Shown: positions 1 through 7,457, counted from the first letter of the stretch. The stretch: DNA of 7,974 bases from Fischerella sp. (GCA_026419705.1 JANZYY010000227.1:1-7974); one strand, 5' to 3'. The notes: a model not told the origin generated them from the sequence alone. Numbers and translations are program-made.

Positions 1-19
1 AGATGTGTATAAGAGACAG
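1..19 (+). other. Tn5/Nextera mosaic-end adaptor (artefact)
   Basis: The first 19 bases read AGATGTGTATAAGAGACAG, the complete Tn5 transposase mosaic end used in tagmentation libraries. Its reverse complement sits at the other end of the window. This is not genomic sequence. It fuses in frame to the cut 3' end of the minus-strand glycosyltransferase, adding a false tail (CLLYTS) to that protein. Confidence 0.97.
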
Positions 20-1170
20 GTATAGAGAAAAGCAACTGCTGGCAAACAAAAGGCTAACCAAAAAGAACATTGATAAAACTGAATCATCGGTAAATAAGCT
101 AACGCCATCAACAGCCATGCAGATAAACCTGTGACTGCAACTAACCAATTTCCCATTATCCCACCTAGAATCAAACCCAAAGGTGGAACTATATAAATCA
201 ACGTCATCCCGATGACAGTTGCTACTAACAGCAACGACGAATAGTTAAGTTGAGTAAAGGCAGTACGGGCAACCATATCCCAAATCGTAGCTAGGGAGGT
301 GTATGGACGCAAGCTGCGAGTTGCAGAACTAAGTCCCAGCCAGATGCGTCCCTGCGAGGATGGGGGGGAAGAACAATTATTTTCTCTCGTACTTCCTGCT
401 TCCACTCCTTCACTCCTCTTAACTGATTTGACCGCATGGGCGAGGGCGCAGTCATCTATTAAGGCTTTCTTGATTGCTTGTATACCACCGATGCGCTGTA
501 GTGCGGTTGTGCGAATGAGGATGCAACCTCCTGCAGCAGCAGCTGTTGATTTGTTTGGGTCATTCACCCAGCGAAAGGGGTAAAGTTTTTGAAAGAAGAA
601 TACGAAAGCTGGAATTAAAAATTTCTCCCAAAAGCTTTCACATCTCAGTCGTACCATCACAGAAACAAGATCTAAATTTTCCTGTTCTGCTTTGGTAACT
701 AATTGATGGAGATTTGCAGTGTCATGTTCAATATCTGCATCAGTTAGTAGAAAGTAATCTGGTTCCAGTATTTCTATAGCTTTGTTAACACCTTGTTCTA
801 TTGCCCAGAGTTTGCCACTCCAACCAAGGGGCAATGGTTCAGCTGTGATGATGTCTAATTGTTTATCTTTGTTCAAACTTTGAACTGTTTGTTTGGCAAC
901 TTCAGCAGTTTTATCTGTGCTGCGGTCGTCTACTAAAAAGATATTAAACCAGCCTGGATAGCTTTGGCACAGAAGCGATCGCAAAGTTTTTGGTAATAGT
1001 TCTGCTTCGTTACGCGCCGGAATCACCACACAAACTGATGGCAATTTTCCATCTATTGTTTTTGTAAATTCTAATTGCTGGTCTGTGCGCCAAAACTGAC
1101 CCCACACTGTCAACAATCCGCTCCAAATTACTAAAGATAAAAGCACCAGACCAAATTCAATTGCTGCCAT
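20..1170 (-). CDS. hpnB: Hopene-associated glycosyltransferase HpnB, 3' end truncated by contig edge
   Basis: A membrane-bound family 2 glycosyltransferase of the hopene-associated HpnB type, found with hopanoid genes; its exact acceptor is not settled. About 384 native residues are present in one open frame from the ATG at 1168-1170. They comprise an N-terminal membrane anchor (about 3-23), the nucleotide-sugar fold with VVIPARNE (48-55) and VDDRSTD (80-86), a DAD metal motif (144-146), the family-typical stretch VRLRCESFWEKFLIPAF (173-189), GGCILIR (214-220), IDDCALA (238-244), GRIWLGL (274-280), and three hydrophobic C-terminal segments (about 311-383). I recall the family as roughly 380-400 residues, so perhaps 20-30 C-terminal residues are missing; the last six apparent residues are adaptor. 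Residues 251-273 are an extra low-complexity insert. There is no strong Shine-Dalgarno; the frame is closed upstream by a stop at 1207-1209. It lies 158 bases downstream of the ABC exporter on the same strand. The family assignment rests on remembered motifs. Confidence 0.88.
352..420 (-). repeat. 23-codon low-complexity in-frame insert in hpnB
   Basis: These 69 bases encode residues 251-273 of HpnB (rich in S, E, G, R and N). They lie between the conserved IDDCALA...AVKSV block and GRIWLGL, which I expect to be nearly adjacent in the family. On the minus strand the left part is purine-rich with GGAGTGAAGGAGTGGAAG-type quasi-repeats, and the right part is pyrimidine-rich with a run of seven C. 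This composition resembles cyanobacterial spacer repeats and not coding sequence. The length is a multiple of three, so the frame is kept. The exact borders are inferred. Confidence 0.55.
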
Positions 1171-1328
1171 AAATCTAGGAAAGGGCAAATAGCTAATCGC
1201 TGATAATTATAAACGTGACGAACACATTGGTGATTAGTAGTTTGATTTGCAATTGCTCATTATCCATTACCTACTCTACATGATGATTGTCCGTCGTTTT
1301 AATTCCGCACAGCTGTGATTCATAATTT

Positions 1329-2963
1329 TTATTTATTCCATTTAATTATTCTATCGAATTCCAATTTACCGTATTCAAGTTTGATCGTTCTGTCTGCTAG
1401 ATGAAAATAGCGATCGTCGTGACTGATTACCAGTACTGTTTTACCTTTATCTCTCAATTTTGGTAACAATTCTGTGTAAAAAATATCTTTAAATACTGGG
1501 TCTTGATCGGCTGCCCATTCATCAAATAAATAAATTGGTCGATTTTCCAAATACGCTGTGAGTAAAGCTAGTCTTTTACGCTGTCCTTGTGAAAGAGCAG
1601 TCGTGGAAAGTTTACCATTTTTGACTTTAACTTTCTGGTCTAGCTGTAAAAGCTTTAGATATTCTTGGACTTTACTATCAAGCTCAGAATCTTCTAATCC
1701 CCCAAGTTCATCAAATAAATAAAAATCAGAAAACACCACAGAGAAATGCTGACGATACCATTCACGGTTTTGTTCGTCGATCAACTCTTCATCGAATTGT
1801 ATTTCTCCAGTTTCAGGAATATAAAGTCCGGTAATTAATTTAGCTAAAGTCGATTTACCGCTGCCATTTCCCCCAATTATGAACACTAGTTCTTGGGGAT
1901 AAAGCGTCAGGTTGATAGGACCCAAAATAAAGCTGTTGTCTGTTTCTGCTGTATGGTAAATGTGAGTCACATCCTTGAGTTGTAAGCGATACCAGGAAGT
2001 CTTGACAGGAGGTGGAACTGTTGATAGTTCTGCTCGACTAGCTAGAGATAAACCCAGCGACTCAATTTTTTGCAATGCAATGCTAGCTTTGCTGAGAATA
2101 GGAAGCTTGCTGATGATATTATTCATTGGCATCATCAGGTAGGTGAATGTCAAGATATAGCCAGAAAGAGTTTGGGGGTTAACAGTAAGGATATTTGGTA
2201 GGACAAAGATTACAAAGCCGATCGCAAAAAAGAATACAAGTTGACCCCAGCTAGTAGTTGCAGCAAAAAGAGTAAAACCATCAACATTGTGACGGCGGAA
2301 TGCAGTAGCAGTTGACTGCAGTTTTTTGTCTAGAAAGACTTGGCGCCGCCCGTAGTGTAGCTTAAGCTCCTTGATTCCTTCAGTGATAGTACGGAAATGC
2401 CGAAACAGTACATCTTGATCTTCACGAGCCAGGGCGAGCAATTGCTTGCCTCTGTTTAACAGCCATTGACAACTGCCAATACCCACGACTGAAATTCCCA
2501 CAATCATCAGCAGTACTAACCAAGACAGCCATGTGATGTAAACCACACAACCCAAGACGATCGCCAGATTAATAAATAAGAAAGGCATCTGAAAAACACC
2601 ATCAGCAACTGCTTGCACATCTTCTGTGAGGGTTGCCAATAGACGGGGATTTCCTAACTGTTCCAGATGGCTCAACTCAGAGGAGAGAATTTGGCGACTC
2701 AAGCGCATCCGTAATTGCAAGACTGCGTTCTGAGACAGGCGAATCAACATCACTTGAGAGGTAATACTGGTAACGAGTGCAACTAATGCCAGTCCAGCAA
2801 AACCCCAAACTATAGTTGTCAAAGACGAACCGGGGTCACGACCCGCAGCATTACTAATTAAAGCGATCAGACCAGCACTACTACTACCACTGAGGAATCC
2901 AGTCACGATCGCGATCGCTAACGTTCGCCACGAAGAACGCACAAGAAAAGAAATCAAATGCAT
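1329..2963 (-). CDS. Cyclic-peptide-export type ABC transporter (SyrD/PvdE-like), fused membrane and ATPase domains
   Basis: A 544-residue half-size ABC exporter with the membrane domain first and the ATPase domain second, expected to work as a homodimer in the cytoplasmic membrane. Hydrophobic segments lie at about 14-36, 51-73, 128-146, 147-165, 232-258 and 265-285. The ATPase domain (about 325-544) has Walker A GGNGSGKST (364-372), signature LSQGQ (457-461), Walker B IYLFDE (477-482) and the switch histidine H515 in ISHDD. The block DEWAADQDP (481-489) followed by FKDIFYTELLP and DDRYFHLADR is the hallmark of the cyclic-peptide exporter family that includes SyrD and PvdE. Known members move syringomycin-type lipopeptides or pyoverdine precursors. 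No peptide synthetase or precursor gene is seen here; the neighbours are hopanoid genes, so the substrate is open. It is codirectional with and upstream of hpnB, and divergent from hpnP. The ATG at 2961-2963 lacks a clear ribosome binding site but starts just before the first membrane segment. Confidence 0.9.
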   Translation of the reverse strand: MHLISFLVRSSWRTLAIAIVTGFLSGSSSAGLIALISNAAGRDPGSSLTTIVWGFAGLALVALVTSITSQVMLIRLSQNAVLQLRMRLSRQILSSELSHLEQLGNPRLLATLTEDVQAVADGVFQMPFLFINLAIVLGCVVYITWLSWLVLLMIVGISVVGIGSCQWLLNRGKQLLALAREDQDVLFRHFRTITEGIKELKLHYGRRQVFLDKKLQSTATAFRRHNVDGFTLFAATTSWGQLVFFFAIGFVIFVLPNILTVNPQTLSGYILTFTYLMMPMNNIISKLPILSKASIALQKIESLGLSLASRAELSTVPPPVKTSWYRLQLKDVTHIYHTAETDNSFILGPINLTLYPQELVFIIGGNGSGKSTLAKLITGLYIPETGEIQFDEELIDEQNREWYRQHFSVVFSDFYLFDELGGLEDSELDSKVQEYLKLLQLDQKVKVKNGKLSTTALSQGQRKRLALLTAYLENRPIYLFDEWAADQDPVFKDIFYTELLPKLRDKGKTVLVISHDDRYFHLADRTIKLEYGKLEFDRIIKWNK

Positions 2964-3104
2964 GACAGTTGTTGATAAAGCAATTTTATTGGCGCTCCTA
3001 GAGCATCGATTCAGTATTCATAAATCTTAGTGCGGTAAAGTTAGGGAAAGGGAGGAATATAGATAGTTAAATTAGCTGCTCAGTTTTGTGGGGAGAATTT
3101 CGGG
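2964..3104. promoter_or_regulatory. Divergent promoter region between ABC exporter and hpnP
   Basis: This 141-base spacer must contain the start signals for both the leftward ABC exporter (and probably hpnB) and the rightward radical SAM gene. On the minus strand a -10-like TAAAAT (plus 2983-2988) lies close to the exporter start, without a convincing -35. Just upstream of it is the interrupted palindrome GCTCCTAGAGC (2994-3004), a possible operator. On the plus strand a -10-like TATAGA (3058-3063) is visible, also without a good -35. The shared spacer suggests possible co-regulation, but none of these sites is firm. Confidence 0.4.
3090..3095 (+). promoter_or_regulatory. Ribosome binding site of the radical SAM gene
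   Basis: GGGGAG ends nine bases before the ATG at 3105-3107, a good Shine-Dalgarno match and spacing. It fixes the start of the radical SAM protein and is the clearest such site in the window; the minus-strand genes lack one. Confidence 0.7.
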
Positions 3105-4757
3105 ATGAGTGTGAATCTGAAGTCTTTGGAAAACCAAATTCCTACAGCGGCAGATTCTGAAACCGCTCCTACTCAAAGAACGCGTTACGTTCCCTTGCAC
3201 CATCGACGCATTCTCTGCATCTTTCCCAAGTACACTCGCTCTTTTGGAACTTTTCATCACGCCTATCCTCTGATGGGTAGAGTCCGGGCTTTTATGCCTC
3301 CACAAGGTATTTTGGTAGTGGCTTCCTACTTACCCCAACAGTGGGAAGTCCGATTTATTGATGAAAATGTGCAATCGGCGACAAGGGCTGATTACCAATG
3401 GGCTGATGTGGTGATTGTGAGCGGAATGCACATCCAGCGATCGCAGATTCACGAAATTAATCGACTTGCTCACGCAGAAGGCAAAATTACAGTTGTCGGC
3501 GGTCCCTCAGTATCTGGTTGCCCAGAATATTATCCTGAATTTGACATTTTACATTTGGGTGAGCTGGGGGATGCAACCGATCGCCTGATCGAATACTTAG
3601 ATTGTCATCTTGAACGTCCCCAACAGCAAATTCGCTTTGAAACCAAGGAACGTTTACCCCTGAGTGAGTTTCCCATTCCAGCCTATCACTTACTAAATCT
3701 AGATCGTTATTTCCTCGCAAATATTCAATTTTCTAGTGGTTGCCCCTATCGCTGTGAGTTTTGTGATATACCCGAACTCTATGGACGCAACCCCCGCATG
3801 AAAACACCGCAGCAAGTCGTGGCGGAACTGGATACCATGCTCAAACACGGTAATCCAGGAGCGGTGTACTTTGTAGATGATAACTTTGTGGGCGATCGCC
3901 GTGCTCTGATCAAGTTGCTTCCTCACCTGATTGACTGGCAAAAGCACCATGGTTATCCCGTCCAGTTTGCCTGTGAAGCAACGCTGAATTTGGCTCAAAG
4001 TCCCAAGCTTCTGGAAATGATGCGCGAAGCTTATTTTTGTACGGTTTTCTGTGGTATTGAAACTCCGGAACCCAAAGCTCTCCACGCTATTTCCAAAACT
4101 CACAACCTGAGTATGCCGATTCTGGAAGCGGTGAAAGTTTTAAATAGCTATGGCATGGAGGTTGTATCGGGGATCGTTATTGGGTTTGATACAGACACAC
4201 CAGAAACCGCAGATCGAATTCTCGAATTTATTCGTCTGTCTCAAATTCCTTTATTGACAATTAACCTCTTACATGCATTACCAAAAACACCTTTATGGCG
4301 CAGGTTAGAACAAGAAGGACGACTGGTCTTTGATGAAAATCGCGAATCGAATATCAAGTTTTTAATGCCTTACGAACAGGTGGTTGAGATGTGGCGTCGC
4401 TGTATTACAACTGCCTATGAACCAGAATTTTTATATCAGCGATTTGCCTACAACATAGAAAACACCTATCCCAACCGAATCAAGGTTCCCAATAGCCCCA
4501 GCCGCACTTCTTGGGCAAATATTCGTAAAGGTTTAACCTGTATGACCAATATTCTGCTACGGGTAGGATTGTTTAGTAATTATCGCCAAACTTTTTGGAA
4601 ATTGGCAGGACCAGCACTAAAAGCAGGTAATATTGAAAACTTAATTCACGTTGGGCTTGTCGGACATCATCTGATTAAGTTTGCACAAGAGTGTGCTAGA
4701 AATGAAGAATCGGCTTCGTTCTACTCCCAAAAAATACGTAATCAAGTTCGCGCTTAG
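3105..4757 (+). CDS. hpnP: B12-binding radical SAM protein, probable hopanoid C-2 methylase HpnP
   Basis: A 550-residue cobalamin-binding radical SAM enzyme. HpnP methylates C-2 of the hopanoid A ring using S-adenosylmethionine and cobalamin, giving 2-methylhopanoids. Seen here: the opening RRILCIFPKYTRSFGTFHHAYPL block (from residue 34) and FMPPQGIL (63-70), typical of HpnP; a B12-binding fold to about 170 with VSGMHIQR (105-112) and GGPSVSGCPEYYP (132-144); the radical SAM cluster motif CX3CX2C at C213, C217 and C220; YFVDDNF (255-261); GIETPEPKAL (317-326); and a C-terminal region (about 430-550) of the kind called DUF4070. No membrane segment is obvious. The start is supported by the GGGGAG site. 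The neighbours hpnB and an hpnI-like gene favour the hopanoid role. The alternative is a DUF4070 radical SAM relative acting on another lipid, since that family is wider than HpnP. Assignment is from remembered family sequence, without a search. Confidence 0.78.
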   Translation: MSVNLKSLENQIPTAADSETAPTQRTRYVPLHHRRILCIFPKYTRSFGTFHHAYPLMGRVRAFMPPQGILVVASYLPQQWEVRFIDENVQSATRADYQWADVVIVSGMHIQRSQIHEINRLAHAEGKITVVGGPSVSGCPEYYPEFDILHLGELGDATDRLIEYLDCHLERPQQQIRFETKERLPLSEFPIPAYHLLNLDRYFLANIQFSSGCPYRCEFCDIPELYGRNPRMKTPQQVVAELDTMLKHGNPGAVYFVDDNFVGDRRALIKLLPHLIDWQKHHGYPVQFACEATLNLAQSPKLLEMMREAYFCTVFCGIETPEPKALHAISKTHNLSMPILEAVKVLNSYGMEVVSGIVIGFDTDTPETADRILEFIRLSQIPLLTINLLHALPKTPLWRRLEQEGRLVFDENRESNIKFLMPYEQVVEMWRRCITTAYEPEFLYQRFAYNIENTYPNRIKVPNSPSRTSWANIRKGLTCMTNILLRVGLFSNYRQTFWKLAGPALKAGNIENLIHVGLVGHHLIKFAQECARNEESASFYSQKIRNQVRA

Positions 4758-5008
4758 GAGTACTCTACTCAACCGGATTTGATATGAAAATTGAACCACT
4801 AAGTCACTAAGACACTAAGAGTTGAATTTTCTAGATAAATTCATTCTGTGAGTATGCAAGGCTCCAAAACTCAAATATCTCCTCCCTTGCAACGGTTGAG
4901 GCAAGATTTTGGTTGGAAGATGGCTGGGCTTTGACCGCTATTTTCTGAAGGGGCTGTAATCGCACCATTAGCACCTAGATCGATTAGGGGAATGAGGTTC
5001 AGTAAACA
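4758..5008. other. Spacer between hpnP and the glycosyltransferase gene
   Basis: 251 bases without a convincing gene. The stretch contains the palindrome GAGTACTC (4758-4765) right after the hpnP stop and a triple octamer repeat (4797-4820). It also has a 26-codon open frame (4854-4934) that resembles nothing I recognise. No hairpin followed by a T run is seen, so a factor-independent terminator for hpnP is not evident. Whether the next gene has its own promoter cannot be told. Confidence 0.5.
4797..4820 (+). repeat. Three tandem CACTAAGW octamers
   Basis: The octamers CACTAAGT, CACTAAGA and CACTAAGA stand head to tail, preceded by GAAC. The same motif, with GAAC in front and CACCAAGA CACTAAGA CACC, occurs on the minus strand at 7559-7578, and a diverged copy occurs at 7666-7681. 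This is a dispersed short repeat of cyanobacterial spacers; no function is apparent. Confidence 0.75.
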
Positions 5009-6007
5009 ATGGAACAGATAAAAGCATCTACACTCAAGGAACAGCTGCCAAGTTTTTCTATTGTGTTAGAAACGGAAAACTTGGTCAATGCCGATCTCGA
5101 TCGTCTATCTGAGTCTTTAACTTCGCTGTTTAATCAAGACCTCTCGCCCATTTTTGCAAATGAGATTTTAATCATAGATAGTGGTGATGTTCCCCCAAAA
5201 AAACTTGAGCAACTGCTGGAAAAATATCCCTGGATGAAAGTTTGCCAAGCACCATCCGGAACTGGATATTACAAAGCAAAGATGCTGGGAGCTAATTTGG
5301 CGACAGGGGACATAGTTGTCTATTGCGATTCTGATTGCATCTATGAAACAAACTGGCTAAGAAATATCCTCATTCCTTTTACTCAAAGCGATCGCATCCA
5401 AGTTGTGGCGGGAGAAACAACAACACGAGGTAGGGGACCCTACGGTACTGCGATGGCTTTGACTTATATCTTTCCCCAGTACTCCAGACAGAAAACTCTT
5501 AAACCCACCTGCCAATACTTTCTCAATAATGTCGCTTTCCGACGCGAGTTTCTCCTACAATACCCTATTCCGACTGAGCTTCCCCTCTATCGAGGCAACT
5601 GCCTCATTCACGCTCACACCTTGCATTCCTATGGTTACACCATTTGGAGGCAGCCACAAGCGAGAGCAACTCACGCTCCACCATCAAGATTATCTCACTT
5701 TTTCTGGCGTTTTTTGCTGATCGGCCACGATTACTACTGGCAGAAGCGTTTGCTGCCAAAAGATCGACACAAAGATCGTGACTCTCTATCTGGCTTGCGG
5801 AATAAATTGCGAGTTTTCTGGGATAGGATAAGTAAAATGCTTATCAGTCAGCCAAGCCGCATTATTTACTTGCCTTTGGCAATTCCCATTGTTATTACCT
5901 CAGTGGCGCTGATTTTTGTGGGTTATTTTATCACCTTGTTGGAATCAGGTTACCTACTCAAAGTTTATAACCAGATTTTGGATGAATTTGAAGCTATGCC
6001 AAGATAA
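5009..6007 (+). CDS. Family 2 glycosyltransferase, acceptor unknown
   Basis: A 332-residue glycosyltransferase of the GT-A, family 2 type. The nucleotide-sugar half starts with FSIVLETEN (16-24) and EILIIDSGD (52-60). KAKMLGANLATGDIVVYCDSDC (89-110) carries the DSD metal-binding motif at 107-109. The acceptor half has GETTTRG (135-141), FLNNVAFRREFL (171-182) and RATHAPPSRLSHFFWR (219-234). It lacks a QXXRW motif, so it is not a processive or GT21-like enzyme. One strong membrane segment lies at about 286-310 near the C-terminus, with a short tail, so it is probably anchored with the catalytic domain in the cytoplasm. The start at 5009 has a modest GAGG (4994-4997) 11 bases upstream. It follows hpnP on the same strand and converges with the hpnI-like gene, which suggests but does not show a role in decorating hopanoids. 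It could equally serve a polysaccharide or another glycolipid. Confidence 0.85.
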   Translation: MEQIKASTLKEQLPSFSIVLETENLVNADLDRLSESLTSLFNQDLSPIFANEILIIDSGDVPPKKLEQLLEKYPWMKVCQAPSGTGYYKAKMLGANLATGDIVVYCDSDCIYETNWLRNILIPFTQSDRIQVVAGETTTRGRGPYGTAMALTYIFPQYSRQKTLKPTCQYFLNNVAFRREFLLQYPIPTELPLYRGNCLIHAHTLHSYGYTIWRQPQARATHAPPSRLSHFFWRFLLIGHDYYWQKRLLPKDRHKDRDSLSGLRNKLRVFWDRISKMLISQPSRIIYLPLAIPIVITSVALIFVGYFITLLESGYLLKVYNQILDEFEAMPR

Positions 6008-6098
6008 TCAGGCGACCCGCAGAACCAGAAAACCCAGACATAATGATTTGGTTCCTCTCCGTGTCGCTGTATCTTACTGTCTTGGTGTCATGCTTTGG

Positions 6099-7403
6099 TC
6101 AACTCCACGGAGAGATGATCCCATCACCCTCCACCCGCAGATATCGTCCGCGCCAGTACACGCGCTGTCCAAAAGCACCCACTAACCAAACGATAAAGCT
6201 CAGCAAGTCTCGTAATGGTATGACCCAAAGCCAACGCAGCAGTTTAGGGCAATTGATGCTAAAGATACTAACTAGAACCTGAGCATAGCGAATCGCAAAT
6301 GTTGTCAAGCTCAAAGCGATCGCCCATCCAGCAAATCCCGACAGCAGCAACAGAGGAATACTGTAGACAGTGCCGTAGCAAAACACCATACTGTAGTACT
6401 GCGCTCCTCGATTGTAACGGATAGTCCGCGCCCAGCGTAACTCCCGCATAAATATTTGCTTGAGACTCTCCTGACCTGTATCCCACTCTAGAACATAGGG
6501 TAATAATTTAACCTCATAACCTGCCATTGCTGCTCTTTTGCCGAGATTATAGTCTGAGCCAATGCGGTTGAAGTGCAAACCACCAAAATCAGCTAACGTT
6601 GATTTGCGGGTAGCTATAGTCACTCCTATTGCCAAGCGCAGACCACCATCAACGATACGAGCGATCAACAGACTGGGAATAAAATCAACGCAGCGACCCA
6701 AGGAAGCAATCGCCGCACTTAGATATTGGGGATCGTGCCCAACATAGGCACAGGTAACAATACCAACCTTGGCGTCGCTCAAGGGAGCGGTAACGATACG
6801 AATGTAATCAGGACTTACCCGAATATCACCATCAGCAAAGATGATAACTTCATACTGAGACTTTGCCAATAAATAGCTGAGGTTGCTGTCTTTATAATTC
6901 ACCCCACGTGGTTCTAAACCAACAAACAATCGTACCTGATTGGGGAAGGTTGCAGCTAGGTTTTTTAGCAAGGAAATAGCGGGATCTTCAGGGTCTGTAA
7001 CCCCAAACAGCACCTCATAAGTTCGATAATTTTGCGTACATAGCGACGACCAATTTTCCCATGCTCCCTCGTCTATCCCACTCACAGACAACAAGACTGA
7101 TACTGGTACATCCTCAGTATTTTCACATTTTGCCGATACGCCGTCTGCAGCTAAACAAACAAAACCTGTGTTTGCAGGCTTGTTGGGAGGAGATACAAGC
7201 GAGTCATCTTCATAGATAGAATCCTCTTGTTTCCCTGTGTTTATAGGATAAAAGGGGGACGCAGCTACTGGTAGATCCTGTTGATGATTAATCTGCCCTT
7301 GGGTAGATGCAAAAAACTGATGGGTACACAATGCACACGCTAGGTAAAAAACTACCGAGCCAACCATCAGCGTCATAAACGCAATTTCTAAGAAAGTAAT
7401 CAT
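6099..7403 (-). CDS. Ceramide-glucosyltransferase-like GT2/GT21 enzyme, HpnI type
   Basis: A 434-residue membrane glycosyltransferase related to ceramide glucosyltransferases and to HpnI, which puts N-acetylglucosamine on bacteriohopanetetrol. There is one N-terminal membrane anchor (about 5-26), then an unusual polar linker (about 30-98), then the catalytic domain: VSVLLSVSGID (101-111), YEVLFGVTDPEDPA (129-142), DGD (191-193, in place of the usual DSD), the third aspartate D284 in GSDYNLG, and RELRW (320-324), the (Q/R)XXRW motif. Hydrophobic segments follow at about 336-356, 357-380 and 398-412, with a conserved-looking VYWRGRYLR end (415-423). Members I recall are about 380-390 residues; the excess is the linker, which contains the repeat PINTGK/PANTGF. 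The start is placed at the ATG before the anchor; no Shine-Dalgarno is seen, but a possible promoter lies at 7429-7457. It converges with the preceding glycosyltransferase gene, 91 bases apart. An HpnI role is likely from context, but a glycolipid role other than hopanoids is possible. Confidence 0.8.
   Translation of the reverse strand: MITFLEIAFMTLMVGSVVFYLACALCTHQFFASTQGQINHQQDLPVAASPFYPINTGKQEDSIYEDDSLVSPPNKPANTGFVCLAADGVSAKCENTEDVPVSVLLSVSGIDEGAWENWSSLCTQNYRTYEVLFGVTDPEDPAISLLKNLAATFPNQVRLFVGLEPRGVNYKDSNLSYLLAKSQYEVIIFADGDIRVSPDYIRIVTAPLSDAKVGIVTCAYVGHDPQYLSAAIASLGRCVDFIPSLLIARIVDGGLRLAIGVTIATRKSTLADFGGLHFNRIGSDYNLGKRAAMAGYEVKLLPYVLEWDTGQESLKQIFMRELRWARTIRYNRGAQYYSMVFCYGTVYSIPLLLLSGFAGWAIALSLTTFAIRYAQVLVSIFSINCPKLLRWLWVIPLRDLLSFIVWLVGAFGQRVYWRGRYLRVEGDGIISPWS
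7165..7247 (-). repeat. Internal repeat in the linker of the HpnI-like gene
   Basis: On the plus strand CCTGTGTTTGCAGG (7165-7178) recurs as CCTGTGTTTATAGG (7234-7247), exactly 69 bases or 23 codons apart. It encodes PANTGF (76-81) and PINTGK (53-58). The first copy is also part of a hairpin: AACAAAACCTG (7158-7168) pairs with CAGGCTTGTT (7175-7184) around a six-base loop. It lies inside the polar linker between the membrane anchor and the catalytic domain. Confidence 0.65.
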
Positions 7404-7428
7404 TTGGAGTTACTTTTGAAATATCTTA

Positions 7429-7457
7429 CCTATAAAAGGCAAGCTTTTCTCGATCAA
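7429..7457 (-). promoter_or_regulatory. Possible sigma-70-type promoter of the HpnI-like gene
   Basis: On the minus strand TTGATC (plus 7452-7457) and TATAGG (plus 7429-7434) are separated by exactly 17 bases, each matching four of six consensus positions. It lies 25 bases before the ATG. Two AAGCTT hexamers (7441-7446 and 7456-7461) fall in and next to it. Position and spacing are good, but the matches are only moderate. Confidence 0.35.

Noticed and set aside
299..583. Plus-strand open frame of 94 codons
   Set aside because: It lies antisense inside the HpnB coding region, including the low-complexity insert; the minus-strand frame matches a known family over its whole length.
1308..1317. 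Perfect palindrome CACAGCTGTG between the ABC exporter and hpnB
   Set aside because: Short, not at a promoter-like position and without a T run; a ten-base palindrome alone supports no function.
1329..2963. Peptide export system with a nearby peptide synthetase
   Set aside because: The exporter family suggests it, but no synthetase, precursor peptide or maturation gene is present in the window.
3487..4103. Minus-strand open frames under the radical SAM gene
   Set aside because: They are antisense shadows of a strongly conserved protein and have no recognisable domains.
4854..4934. Small open frame of 26 codons between hpnP and the glycosyltransferase
   Set aside because: No ribosome binding site and no recognisable product; too short to support. 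Could be a gene remnant, but nothing proves it.
6022..6054. Possible hairpin GAACCA...TGGTTC between the converging glycosyltransferase genes
   Set aside because: Six-base stem, 21-base loop and no T run in either direction, so not a credible terminator.
6562..6747. Plus-strand open frame inside the HpnI-like gene
   Set aside because: It is antisense to the catalytic domain, with no start signal or similarity of its own.
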